Positions 16,799 to 25,848 of a stretch of 34,076 nucleotides of DNA are shown piece after piece (position 1 is the first letter of the stretch; each line of letters opens with the position of its first letter). The DNA is from Clostridiales bacterium DTU069 (GTDB lineage: Bacteria; Bacillota; Clostridia; DSM-8532). The translations under genes and the position numbers were made by a program. The DNA lies in NCBI GenBank assembly GCA_001512485.1, contig LFRV01000064.1, forward strand, positions 1 to 34,076, written 5' to 3'. Under the pieces are notes generated by a model that was not told where the DNA came from, ran no database searches, and saw only the letters and a list, made by a program, of their open reading frames with translations.

Positions 16799-18145
16799 TT
16801 ATTTGCTTTTTTCATTAAAAAGAATTGTTAAAGACGTACGGTTTGTGCACCCGGACTTTTTTAAAATATTCCCCACGTGAAACTTCACTGTGCTTTCGGA
16901 TACAAACAGCGCGCTTGAAATCTCGATATTCGACTGGCCTCCAATAACAAGGCTGAGTACCTCCCTTTCCCGGGTCGTAAGGGCATACTCCAGGTAGAAC
17001 TGCTCAAGCCGCCTTTCCATGTCATTTTCAATTACCACAGGAGCATAAATTTTATTATATGCGGCGAAAAACAGAAGCACCACTATGACGAACATACCAC
17101 TTGTAACAGACAGAAGGAGAATTGTTTTTCCGGATAACAATATTCCGCCCCAGGTTCCAAGAGCATCACCTATCCTGCCCGCTGTCAGGCCAAAAGCTGC
17201 AAGATACAGCAGTGACGGTTTTTGAGCGGCAATGTCTGAGAAAACTACCACCCGGTAAACAGAGAAGAACCCAAAGAAAACATACCCTAAAATCCATACT
17301 ATCAATGTATATTCAACCTGACCATACAATGCATAGGATATAAAAGAGAAGACCAGTGCGGCTATACAGCATACAGCGCCGTATCTTCTGTTTTTGTCGT
17401 TTACAATTCCCGCGATGACAAGACCGGCCGCATAAAACGCCCGTGAAAATTCCACACTAATCACTTCAGAAATATCCGCCGCCGGAAAATAGAATCCAAG
17501 GGTTTTAGTAATTGTCATTAGTATAATAACAGCGAACAAAACTATTTTACCTTTGCTGTTTAAAGACTCTGAAGAAATAGCATTCTCTGTATCCGATGTT
17601 TCTGCCGTTGCTTTCATGTTAACAAACCATGTCAGCGCTATAAGAATAATATAGACCGGAATAATTCCTTCCATCCGGAGGAATTGACCCTGGAAAGGCA
17701 GCGATAACACCCAGCTTCCCACACTCCCTACCGCATACCCGAATCCGAAAACACGGCCGCGGTATTGCTGCGGAACAAACGCGCTTAATTGTGTCAGATA
17801 CCAGCCTGCAACTAAACCGTGAGCAAGGTTCATTGCAAAACTAAAGCAAAGAAAAACCACAGGTGTGCTGGAAAGAATCGCAACGGATATGACAATAGCT
17901 TCAATAATCAATACAACCGTGAAAAAAAGATTATTTCTGAATATCTCCGGGCGTTTTTTTACACCGAGTGCAAAAACAAATATCCCCGCCGCCTGAAGCA
18001 GATATCCCCATACCATTTGATAAATGTCAACCTGGTTAGGGGTATAATGCGCCATCAAACGGTAGACAACGGATAAATATGCGGAGCCTGTCCAAAGGAA
18101 GGACAACGAAATAACCGCGCAATACAAATAAGTCTGTTTTTTCAC
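16799..18145 (-). CDS. Membrane MFS-like protein fused to a LuxR-type DNA-binding domain
   Basis: 448-aa protein. Residues 1 to about 365 are hydrophobic, with roughly 10-12 membrane spans arranged like a major-facilitator transporter, including a loop QYRGRVFGFGYAVGS. A cytoplasmic LuxR-type helix-turn-helix closes the protein (about 389-443: LTTREREVLSLVIGG, then SESTVKFHVGNILKK). It is therefore likely a one-component, membrane-bound regulator that senses a ligand through a transporter-like domain. The start is GTG with AAAGAGG upstream. It is divergent from the surface-protein operon and is the best candidate for its control (inference). Confidence 0.88.
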   Translation of the reverse strand: MKKQTYLYCAVISLSFLWTGSAYLSVVYRLMAHYTPNQVDIYQMVWGYLLQAAGIFVFALGVKKRPEIFRNNLFFTVVLIIEAIVISVAILSSTPVVFLCFSFAMNLAHGLVAGWYLTQLSAFVPQQYRGRVFGFGYAVGSVGSWVLSLPFQGQFLRMEGIIPVYIILIALTWFVNMKATAETSDTENAISSESLNSKGKIVLFAVIILMTITKTLGFYFPAADISEVISVEFSRAFYAAGLVIAGIVNDKNRRYGAVCCIAALVFSFISYALYGQVEYTLIVWILGYVFFGFFSVYRVVVFSDIAAQKPSLLYLAAFGLTAGRIGDALGTWGGILLSGKTILLLSVTSGMFVIVVLLFFAAYNKIYAPVVIENDMERRLEQFYLEYALTTREREVLSLVIGGQSNIEISSALFVSESTVKFHVGNILKKSGCTNRTSLTILFNEKSK

Positions 18146-18185
18146 AGATAACCTCTTTCTTTCAAAAACCGCGGAAAGAAACTGC

Positions 18186-18215
18186 TTGGTAATTTTATGT
18201 AATCTTTTTTATGAT
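18186..18215 (+). promoter_or_regulatory. Possible promoter of the surface-protein operon
   Basis: TTGGTA, an 18-bp spacer and TATGAT lie in the 193-nt gap between the LuxR-fusion gene and the rightward genes. The match is moderate and the site is only a candidate. Confidence 0.35.
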
Positions 18216-18338
18216 TATATCACATTTATTTTCAACAAAACAACAGTTTTTCAGCAACCTATACTAAAACTATACCTGCCCTGAACCAAAACCGGACTTC
18301 CTTTTTTATCGAAATCATATGATGATGAGAAAAAGGGG

Positions 18339-18647
18339 GTGTTTCCGATAAACGATTTATCTCATGGTTTTCCTCTTAACAAGAGACTCATGTTGAATGT
18401 TCTGTACGATACATTGGACAAATTAGACTTTCATCTTGAAAAAGCAAACAGTGAAAGAGGGACACTGATTGTTTTGTCTTCCGGTCCGGAAAGCCGTCGT
18501 ATGCGGATTGCCTGTGAAGGCTCAAATAACGTTAATCAATCCACCGTCCGGGTTTTTCCGGACATCATGGACGATATCGGAAGACAGACTGCAAAATTGC
18601 TTATGGATGAGATTTTAGCCACTGTAAAAAGCAGTGTAAAGAATTAA
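18339..18647 (+). CDS. Small unknown protein
   Basis: Up to 102 aa, soluble, no signal peptide or membrane span; not recognised. It is predicted to be mostly alpha/beta, with a central LIVLSSGPESRRMRI strand-turn segment. The longest start is a GTG at 18339 that sits inside a G-run too close to act with its own ribosome site; ATG 18390 would give 85 aa. A single extra G in that run would join the frame to an ATG triplet at 18319-18327. It ends 25 nt before the secreted-repeat gene and is probably in the same transcript. Confidence 0.6.
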   Translation: MFPINDLSHGFPLNKRLMLNVLYDTLDKLDFHLEKANSERGTLIVLSSGPESRRMRIACEGSNNVNQSTVRVFPDIMDDIGRQTAKLLMDEILATVKSSVKN

Positions 18648-18672
18648 GCAATTAAGAAAGGAGCGTTAAAAC

Positions 18673-21600
18673 ATGAAAAAAACCTTTGCATTATTGCTGT
18701 GTATTGTATTATGTTTTTACTTCATTCCGCTGCCGCTGTCTGCAGCAGATACGATACAGTATAAAGCAATAATAGAAACCGTACCGGATACTTATGAACT
18801 GGAAGGCGCCACCAGCGTTTCCAACGCTGTTTACAATGCCCAATGCGCTGGCGTGGTAGTGTATTCTCTGGATGCGGGAGACGAACCGCTTGAAATCAGT
18901 GACAATTTTGATGGCTTTCATGACAAAACTGTTATCTTAAGTAATGTATTTTTTAACGGATACATTGACTGCGACGAACTGTACCTGCTTGGGAACGCTA
19001 AAATGATTGTCGAGGATGGAAAGATGGAGATCTCAGGAATTTTAGCTAACGGCGGCAATATACCGGCACTGGAAGATGAAGATCTTGTCGACTACGACAG
19101 TCTTGAAAATAAGCTGCAAGGGGCCGAGAGAAAGTATACGATTACCGGAAATGTTGATATAGACGAACCATTACATGCCTATGTTCTTGAGATTAAAAAA
19201 GACGCAACCCTTAAAATAATACCGTCTGAACCATCACCTGAAGAAAGATATAATAACAGAATCATCGTATACCATTCTCTGAAAGTTGATGGCAACTTTA
19301 CGGCTGAAGAAGGGCAGGAACTGGAAATTAAAGGAGGGTGCGCTGTCGAAGGGATCACGCTTCTTGATTCGGAAGGCATCGAGGAATTTAACTTTACCGA
19401 AAATAACAATGAAATTTTCGAGTACAATACGGATATAGAAAAATGGGTTCGCCAACCGGGTGGTGATCCCGGCGGACCCGGAGGAGGAGACGATCCGCAA
19501 AATACCTATAATCTAACGCTGGAATATAATCCAGACGGTGGGCACGTCCTTTTGGATCGGTTTGACGGTCAGGGGCATATGTTTGAACCGCCAGCAGACC
19601 ATCAGGTCTTGGAATGCTCCAATGTTAATGTTAAGATTGAACCCGCACAAGGGTACATCATTCAGGAGGTTCGTATAGATGACGGAGAACCCTTGATCGA
19701 TGAAACCGGAAAACCCGTTACCGAATATACCTTTGAAAATATTACCGCAGATCACACCCTGTATGCTACCTTTTACCAGCCTAAATACGAAATTACCGTC
19801 ACCTATTCCGGGGAAGGACAGGTTGAGGCGCAGGACGGATATGAAGGCGAAGCTGTTGACAGCTCAACGATATACACCTTGCAGCAGGGAGAAAATATCC
19901 GTTTCCGTTTTTTCCCCGACAATGGGTATAACATTTCGGAAGTTCTGGCAGACGATCAACAGGCAGAACTGAGGGACGAATATGAATTCAATAATGTCAC
20001 GGCAGACCACACTCTGCATGTGGAATTTGGCAAAAAAGGCGACGGTACGATGCATACAATAACCGTTACAGTCCACGGGAGCGGAAGCGTTGATGGTCTT
20101 GCCGACGGATCTGTGCAGGTTGAGGATATGTTTGATCATATGTTTGCCTTCAGACCCGAACCGGGCTGGCATTTGAAATCGGTAATAGTCGACAAAGGCA
20201 AGATTTCTGAAATGGATATGACTCATTACGGCGTAATGTACAACGGGGACGGTTCCTTCTCCCTAAACCTTGAGGAAGTCTCTCAGGATATAACGCTGGA
20301 AATCACTTTTGAAACCGATAATGCGGAGGATATTACCTTTAAAAAATATGTTGTTACGGCAGTTAATGATACGCAGGAAGAAATAGCCGAAGCACTGGCA
20401 GGAGAATTCGGTTACCTCAGCTATGTGATTGATCCCGGCTATATAAATGTGTATGATATCGACCCGTCCGGTATTGATTCGGTGGGTTATAGCACCTTTG
20501 ATTTTTCCGTCACTATTGGAGGAACTCCGGTTGAAGATCGGGGTTATATCGTTCCAACATATGAACATATTATTTTTGAGTTTGACGGTTTCTATGACGG
20601 AGAGCCTGTTGACAAAATACGGGTGCTCACTCCGGAGGACATTGAAAAAATGGAATTCGGCGTACCGGCAATGGACAGCGGTTCAATAAAAATATATGGC
20701 GCAAACGGTGTCCGTCTCGAAGGCGTCATGAGCTCGGACGTCCGCGATGCCTTTGTTGATGGCACCCGCAACGAAGCTGTTTTCGATGAACCCTTTTACC
20801 GTGCAGAATGGCACATCGCCAACGCCGTTGATATGTTTGGGCCAGAGGGCTTGAATATCTTCGGTCTCAATATGATACAGGATAATGCCTTTTGCGTCCA
20901 GGTTGCCGCCGTCTCCGCGGTAGAGGGTGTCCAGCGAACTTATGAATGGGATCTGAACCGATATGCGCAGCTTACAACAGGAAACTATACTTCATATGTT
21001 TATTTCGGCAATGACATCTTTACATTGCGCCCTCCCGAAAGTGGTATTGGCATGGTAGACAGTCTGAAAATAATGCCCGGTAACTCTCCGGGTTACACGA
21101 TAACTAAGGACGAGAATGACCAATATATCATCACCTTCCTGTCAGATTTTTATGACGAAATTACGCTGGATCTTTTGATCAACGGGTCGGCAGAACGAAA
21201 ATTGACCATTCACAGAGTGGGAGTGCACATCGTGGAAGCCGAAAAAGGTCCGGATTCTAATTACGGCCAGGTCGGGCATGGAACACAGCAAGGAACGGAT
21301 ATCACCTTCAACGGGGAGAATAATTACCAGCTTTTTGCAACTTACTACATACCGGATTTTGGCGATACAGCCCCCTACGGTTTGTATGTAACCTATACCT
21401 GGGCCAATGGGACCACTACCACGCAAATCATCACCGAGCCCGTAAAAGACGGAAATATCAATACCGGCCCGGATTTTGACGGGGTGTTCCTGGATGATGT
21501 CAATGACGATTTTGTCAGCTGCTGCGATTACCGACTATATTCAGCCCCGAACAAAAACGCGGCGCCGGTAAAAGTTAACGTTATTGTGCTCCGGGACAAT

Positions 21601-21675
21601 CCGCTTGATGCCGATACTTTCGGCGGCGTGCATTTCGGCTCGGGCAGCGGCGTTGAGTGGATCCGTGACGATTAA
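18673..21675 (+). CDS. Large secreted protein with InlB-type repeats
   Basis: Exported protein of 1000 aa. A signal peptide (MKKTFALLLC... ending LPLSAA, about 1-25) is followed by a unique N-terminal region. A Gly/Pro/Asp linker (about 263-275) leads to three tandem divergent InlB B-type repeats (about 278-367, 370-452, 460-547), marked by the recurring (N)-(I/V)-TADHTL ending in a YATF or VEF strand. The remaining 450 residues look like beta-rich domains that I cannot name. There is no LPXTG signal or SLH domain of its own. AAAGGAG precedes the ATG. It is followed 16 nt later by an SLH protein, which could anchor it or act beside it at the cell surface. Confidence 0.85.
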   Translation: MKKTFALLLCIVLCFYFIPLPLSAADTIQYKAIIETVPDTYELEGATSVSNAVYNAQCAGVVVYSLDAGDEPLEISDNFDGFHDKTVILSNVFFNGYIDCDELYLLGNAKMIVEDGKMEISGILANGGNIPALEDEDLVDYDSLENKLQGAERKYTITGNVDIDEPLHAYVLEIKKDATLKIIPSEPSPEERYNNRIIVYHSLKVDGNFTAEEGQELEIKGGCAVEGITLLDSEGIEEFNFTENNNEIFEYNTDIEKWVRQPGGDPGGPGGGDDPQNTYNLTLEYNPDGGHVLLDRFDGQGHMFEPPADHQVLECSNVNVKIEPAQGYIIQEVRIDDGEPLIDETGKPVTEYTFENITADHTLYATFYQPKYEITVTYSGEGQVEAQDGYEGEAVDSSTIYTLQQGENIRFRFFPDNGYNISEVLADDQQAELRDEYEFNNVTADHTLHVEFGKKGDGTMHTITVTVHGSGSVDGLADGSVQVEDMFDHMFAFRPEPGWHLKSVIVDKGKISEMDMTHYGVMYNGDGSFSLNLEEVSQDITLEITFETDNAEDITFKKYVVTAVNDTQEEIAEALAGEFGYLSYVIDPGYINVYDIDPSGIDSVGYSTFDFSVTIGGTPVEDRGYIVPTYEHIIFEFDGFYDGEPVDKIRVLTPEDIEKMEFGVPAMDSGSIKIYGANGVRLEGVMSSDVRDAFVDGTRNEAVFDEPFYRAEWHIANAVDMFGPEGLNIFGLNMIQDNAFCVQVAAVSAVEGVQRTYEWDLNRYAQLTTGNYTSYVYFGNDIFTLRPPESGIGMVDSLKIMPGNSPGYTITKDENDQYIITFLSDFYDEITLDLLINGSAERKLTIHRVGVHIVEAEKGPDSNYGQVGHGTQQGTDITFNGENNYQLFATYYIPDFGDTAPYGLYVTYTWANGTTTTQIITEPVKDGNINTGPDFDGVFLDDVNDDFVSCCDYRLYSAPNKNAAPVKVNVIVLRDNPLDADTFGGVHFGSGSGVEWIRDD

Positions 21676-21691
21676 AAAGGAGGATGCATAC

Positions 21692-23320
21692 ATGAAAATA
21701 AAAGCAAAACAGGCTTTCACTTTTATACTGACATTTATTCTGGCGGGCAATTTACTTATTTTGCCGGGTTATGCCGCTGAGTCTAATGAAATATTATCGC
21801 TGACGGCAAAATATACAAGCGGCCGTGTTTCTTTCAGCGGAACCGCATCAACGGATGTTCTCGCCGTCGCAATACTTCTGTATGACACTGACGGCACCAC
21901 GCTGCTGCGTATGGAAACTGTCGGTGTAACCTCCGGGGATAATCAAAACTCATTTTCAGGTACGATTCGCATCCCTCTATCCTCCGGGACATACACCGTA
22001 AAAGCGGCAAATTATGAGGGCGGAAACTTATATTCGGCAACGTTCACTGTTTCAGCTTCTGCGAAAACAGACAACAATACCGGAGGCAGTCCATCTCCTG
22101 CCACCGGAGTGACTATTACACCAACACCCACACCGGTGCCGGTTTACCAGGCTGAATTAACAACAGGAGCAAATGGGGCAGAGAATCTTAATGTAATCTT
22201 GGATGATTCCGGGGAAAACGCATTAACAAGCCTGGATCAAGAAAATATTCAATCACTTTTCAACGAATCAAATGAACCTGTTATTTCGCTGCCGGCCATT
22301 ACGGGAGTTAATACATATACGCTCGAGTTTCCGGCTTCTACCCTTTCCGGTACGGAACCCGGCAAAACACTTACTCTCTCAACTGATGCGGGTACAATTA
22401 GCATTCCGGATAACATGTTATCCGGAACGTCCGGTGCAGAAGACAAAAAAGTTGGTATTTCAATCGGATATGGCGATAAAAACACGCTTTCCGATAAAGA
22501 AAAAGAAGCGGTGGGCGAACGTCCGTTAATTAAACTGCAATTAACATTAGACGGCACACAAACCTCGTGGAATAATCCGGATGCTCCGGTTACGGTATCC
22601 ATTCCCTACACCCCGAGTGACGAGGAACTGGAGAACCCGGACAGCATAATTGTCTGGTACCTGGACGGAGCCGGAAACCTTGTCTGCATTACCAACGGAA
22701 AATATGATCCGGTTACCGGTAAAGTTACCTTTACGACAACCCATTTCAGTTTATATGCGGTGGGATATAACCGGATTACCTTCATCGATGTGGAACAAAG
22801 CGCATGGTATGGGAAAGCTGTTGGATTTATAGCCGCGAGGGAAATCACGAAAGGCACCGGAGCCGGTAAATTCAGCCCCGAAGCCTTACTTACCCGCGGG
22901 GAGTTTATTGTTATGCTGATGCGGGCTTATGAAATCAAAGCCGATGACAATCCGGCGGATAATTTCGCCGATGCCGGAAACACCTATTATACCGGGTACC
23001 TTGCAGCGGCAAAACGGCTGGGCATCTCCAAAGGCGTAGGAAACAATTTATTCGCGCCCGGTAACAACATTACGCGCCAGGAAATGTTCACACTGCTCTA
23101 TAATGCCTTAAAAGTTATAAACCGGACACCCCAGGGAACATCGGCAAAAACCCTGTCTTCGTTTGCAGACAGGGACAGCATAGCCCCCTGGGCCGAAGAA
23201 GCTATGGACTATCTTATAAAGGCCGGCGTCATCAGCGGAAGCAGCGGCAGGCTGAACCCACAGAATACGTCCACAAGAGCGGAAATGGCACAGGTTCTTT
23301 ACAACCTGCTTTCTAAATAA
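21692..23320 (+). CDS. SLH-domain cell-surface protein
   Basis: Exported protein of 542 aa. A signal peptide ends near PGYAAES. A beta-sandwich-like N-terminal domain is followed by a Thr/Pro linker (TPTPTPVPV) at about 140-155, a middle domain, then three S-layer-homology domains from about residue 364 to the end. The SLH repeats show the usual FxD...AWY/PW and TRGEF/TRQEM/TRAEM motifs that bind pyruvylated wall polymer. AAAAAGGAGG precedes ATG 21692; the longer open frame upstream is an overlap with the previous gene. The last 28 bases and the terminator recur at 26197. Confidence 0.92.
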   Translation: MKIKAKQAFTFILTFILAGNLLILPGYAAESNEILSLTAKYTSGRVSFSGTASTDVLAVAILLYDTDGTTLLRMETVGVTSGDNQNSFSGTIRIPLSSGTYTVKAANYEGGNLYSATFTVSASAKTDNNTGGSPSPATGVTITPTPTPVPVYQAELTTGANGAENLNVILDDSGENALTSLDQENIQSLFNESNEPVISLPAITGVNTYTLEFPASTLSGTEPGKTLTLSTDAGTISIPDNMLSGTSGAEDKKVGISIGYGDKNTLSDKEKEAVGERPLIKLQLTLDGTQTSWNNPDAPVTVSIPYTPSDEELENPDSIIVWYLDGAGNLVCITNGKYDPVTGKVTFTTTHFSLYAVGYNRITFIDVEQSAWYGKAVGFIAAREITKGTGAGKFSPEALLTRGEFIVMLMRAYEIKADDNPADNFADAGNTYYTGYLAAAKRLGISKGVGNNLFAPGNNITRQEMFTLLYNALKVINRTPQGTSAKTLSSFADRDSIAPWAEEAMDYLIKAGVISGSSGRLNPQNTSTRAEMAQVLYNLLSK

Positions 23321-23389
23321 TTCTGAAATAACGTAAAGCGAAGGTCGCCGGCCTTCGCTTTTATTTATTCCTGCCGCTATAGGTATTTA
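23293..23389. repeat. 97-bp direct repeat, copy 1
   Basis: Covers the last codons of the SLH gene, its terminator and the start of a DUF4143-ATPase-tail-like sequence. 93 of 97 bases match copy 2 at 26197-26293 when aligned by eye without gaps. A further CTCTGTCTTTCG (23395-23406) also matches the true ATPase 3' end at 24630-24641. Confidence 0.9.
23335..23361 (+). terminator. Intrinsic terminator after the SLH gene
   Basis: Stem AAAGCGAAGGTC with GGCCTTCGCTTT (one G-U pair), a 3-base loop, then TATTTATT. It lies 15 nt after the SLH stop. The stem is nearly symmetrical, so it could also work in the opposite direction. Confidence 0.9.
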
Positions 23390-23460
23390 TGCCGCTCTGT
23401 CTTTCGTTTATTCGCTGCTATTCCCTTACCTGTTAAATATCACAGTCAGGTTTTTGGTTA

Positions 23461-23742
23461 TTATTCATCGCCTTGCAAAGTTTTAATTGCATAGACAAAT
23501 CCTCTACTGCTTCCATTACCCATTCCGGCTATATACAACCCCCCCTGCTTGTCTATTACCGGAGAAGGCCACGTAATCTCCTCTTTTACCCAAATTTTTT
23601 GTACCAGTGTGCCGTCCTGCTTTAGAATACGCATATAACCTTTTTCCGCGCATGCATATACCAATCCGTTATATATTACCATTGTGATTTCAATGTCTGA
23701 TATTTCTCCTCTGCATTTCTTGGCATAACGGACTACTCGGTT
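23461..23742 (-). pseudogene. C-terminal fragment of a beta-propeller (PQQ-like repeat) protein
   Basis: A minus-strand frame of about 93 codons with two propeller-type blades: NGLVYACAEKGYMRIL and WPSPVIDKQGGLYIAG, then FVYAIKT. It has a normal stop but no start with a ribosome site; ATG 23682 gives 73 aa and lies mid-domain. The frame is cut at 23743, exactly where the promoter region of the Phd-Uma2 gene begins. It is therefore the remnant of a larger, probably extracellular, protein. PQQ cofactor binding is not implied. Confidence 0.6.
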
Positions 23743-23746
23743 TTAT

Positions 23747-23796
23747 TTAGCTAACACCTTGACATATTAGCTAAAATAAATTTATAATATAGCTAA
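23747..23796 (+). promoter_or_regulatory. Consensus promoter with three TTAGCTAA-type boxes
   Basis: TTGACA (23759-23764), an 18-bp spacer and TATAAT (23783-23788) form a near-ideal sigma-A promoter. The palindrome TTAGCTAA occurs at 23747-23754 and 23767-23774, and ATAGCTAA at 23789-23796. They flank the -35, lie in the spacer and follow the -10, at 20- and 22-bp steps. This is the arrangement expected for tight repression, probably by the Phd domain of the downstream protein. Confidence 0.75.
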
Positions 23797-23817
23797 TAAA
23801 ACAAAGGAGTGACTGTG

Positions 23818-24537
23818 ATGAAAGTACCTTCAACCGAAGTTCAGAATAACTTCGGAAAGTATTTAAAAATTGCATCGGAATTGGAAGATGTTATCATAAC
23901 CCGCAAAGGACGCGAGGTTGCAAAAATCGTCCCAATTGAAGAGAGAACCGTTATTGCTGAGGAAGCCGCAAATTACATCTACAATGACCGGTGGAAGCTC
24001 AGCTATGAAGAATTCCTTAAAATGGTGGAAAACTCGGAATTACGATACGAATATATCGACGGGGAGGTTTACCTGCTTGCTTCACCGGCCTACAACCATC
24101 AGGTGTCCGTGTCCGAACTGTTTGTTATTTTTTATAACTGGTTTAAAGGAAAGAAATGCAGACCTCTTACGTCTCCCTTTGATGTTACGCTTACAAAAAA
24201 CAAAGATAACATCAATGTTGTGCAACCGGATATTATAGTGATCTGTGATACGGACAAGATCGACGCTTCAGGGAAATATAAAGGGGTTCCCGCTCTTGTT
24301 GTAGAGGTGCTGTCCGGATCTACAAAAACGAAGGATATGGTTAAAAAGCTCAATTTATACATGCAGACCGGCGTGAGAGAATACTGGATCGTTGACCCCG
24401 ATAAAGAAGAGGTCATCGTTTACTGTTTTGAGAAGCATGACATTGCAGATCATGATACGTATATGGGGGATATGACGGTAAAGTCAAGGGTTTTTAACGG
24501 GTTGGAAGTCAAGCTCGCAGAGATATTTACATTTTAA
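23818..24537 (+). CDS. Phd/YefM antitoxin domain fused to a Uma2-family nuclease
   Basis: 239-aa protein with two parts. Residues 1 to about 42 (VPSTEVQNNFGKYLKIA, then VIITRKGREVAKIVPI) are a Phd/YefM DNA-binding antitoxin fold. Residues about 60-239 form a Uma2-type PD-(D/E)XK endonuclease: YEYIDGEVY, QPDIIVI (Asp138), VVEVLS (Glu163), GVREYWIVDP. Uma2 proteins are common in cyanobacteria and some Firmicutes, and their biological role is unsettled. The frame opens at a GTG (23809) that overlaps the AAAGGAG site, so ATG 23818 is chosen. No separate toxin or antitoxin gene is adjacent. The gene is isolated, with its own strong promoter. Confidence 0.85.
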   Translation: MKVPSTEVQNNFGKYLKIASELEDVIITRKGREVAKIVPIEERTVIAEEAANYIYNDRWKLSYEEFLKMVENSELRYEYIDGEVYLLASPAYNHQVSVSELFVIFYNWFKGKKCRPLTSPFDVTLTKNKDNINVVQPDIIVICDTDKIDASGKYKGVPALVVEVLSGSTKTKDMVKKLNLYMQTGVREYWIVDPDKEEVIVYCFEKHDIADHDTYMGDMTVKSRVFNGLEVKLAEIFTF

Positions 24538-24605
24538 GCTGACTGGCAAAAAGCGCTATTGATGCCTGTCTCTTTTTACCTTTTTTGAACCGGGTTTCTT
24601 TGCTG

Positions 24606-25835
24606 CTATAGGTATTTAAACGGAATTACTCTGTCTTTCGAAGTCAGATACCGTATTGAATCTGCCATACAAATGATTCCGCCTTCTCCAGGAACTTTCC
24701 CCCCTTCCTCCTCAAGCTTTAAAAATGCTTTTATATCCTGTTTGTTGGGATTTCCGGTTTTCTTTATTTCTATCGGGTATAAAACGCCATTATTCTCAAT
24801 CAGTAAATCAATTTCGTTCATATCCTTATCTCGGTAGAAACTGAAACCAAAGTCATCATAACCTTTGTTATAGTAACTTTTTAGTATTTCCGATACTACA
24901 AATGTTTCAAACATACTGCCGCTCATTGCCCCAAACTGCAATTGCTCGGGAGTGTACCAGCCTGTCAGATAACTGGCTAATCCGGTATCCAAAAAATATA
25001 CCTTCGGTGTTTTTACAATTCTTTTATTGAAATTGTGATAATACGGCTGCAGCAAATATATGATCCCTGATGTTCTAAGTATCGACACCCAGTTCTTTAC
25101 CGTTCCTACGGACTTGCCTATTTCATTTGCAATTCTTGAATAGTTCAGCAATTGTCCTGTCGATGCCGCAAGAAGTCGCATAAATTGTAAAAACGCAATC
25201 TCGTCACCGACCTGGGTTAAAGCACGGACATCCCGTTCGATATATGTTTTTACATAATCACTATAAAACTGACGCCAAAGGTTATCATCCACATCAGCAT
25301 GATACAGTCTCGGCATCGAACCTCTTTGTATGATTGACCATATCTCTTCCTGTGATAACTCCTTTGCATCCTCTTCCGACTGCTCAAGATATTCACCGGT
25401 GGGTAAAAATGGCATATTAAATTTTTTCCCCTTGATTTCTCTCAAAGACAGTCCAAGGATTTGAATGATGCCTATTCTTCCCGCCAGCGACTCGGATACG
25501 CTTTTCATAAGGTGAAAGGTCTGTGAACCGGTCATATAAAACAACTTTTTTTGTTTTGTTTCATCAGCGATTATTTTAATATAGGGAAACAGTTCAGGCG
25601 CATATTGCACTTCATCAAGAACTACCGGCGGAACAAATGTTTTAAAAAATAACCCGCCCTCTTTTCTAGCATATTCCAAGGTTTCCGGGTTGTCGAGCGT
25701 AACATACCTCAGATTTCCATACAATTTTTTGAGAACCGTTGTTTTCCCAACCTGTCTCGGCCCGGTTATAATTACCGCAGGGTACATCTCAGAAACTTTT
25801 TTTATCGTATCCTCAACATGCCTTCTGATATACAT
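24606..25835 (-). CDS. AAA-type ATPase with C-terminal DUF4143
   Basis: 409-aa protein of the AAA_14/DUF4143 family. Walker A is GPRQVGKTT (about 25-33), Walker B is VVLDEVQ (about 71-77), and a TGSQ sensor follows. The C-terminal DUF4143 half has a winged-helix-like part (LLNYSRIANEIGKSVGTVKNW) and a PD-(D/E)XK-like end (EIDLLIENNGVLYPIEIKKT). These genes are often multicopy and sporadic in genomes; the cellular role is unknown. It is complete and has a strong promoter. Its 3' end and promoter recur, without the body, at 26276-26388. Confidence 0.9.
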   Translation of the reverse strand: MYIRRHVEDTIKKVSEMYPAVIITGPRQVGKTTVLKKLYGNLRYVTLDNPETLEYARKEGGLFFKTFVPPVVLDEVQYAPELFPYIKIIADETKQKKLFYMTGSQTFHLMKSVSESLAGRIGIIQILGLSLREIKGKKFNMPFLPTGEYLEQSEEDAKELSQEEIWSIIQRGSMPRLYHADVDDNLWRQFYSDYVKTYIERDVRALTQVGDEIAFLQFMRLLAASTGQLLNYSRIANEIGKSVGTVKNWVSILRTSGIIYLLQPYYHNFNKRIVKTPKVYFLDTGLASYLTGWYTPEQLQFGAMSGSMFETFVVSEILKSYYNKGYDDFGFSFYRDKDMNEIDLLIENNGVLYPIEIKKTGNPNKQDIKAFLKLEEEGGKVPGEGGIICMADSIRYLTSKDRVIPFKYL

Positions 25836-25848
25836 CAGTACACCTTCG

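Noticed and set aside
24538-24605. Terminator or small gene between Phd-Uma2 and the ATPase
   Set aside because: No stem-loop with a T-run and no open frame with a ribosome site were found in this convergent gap.
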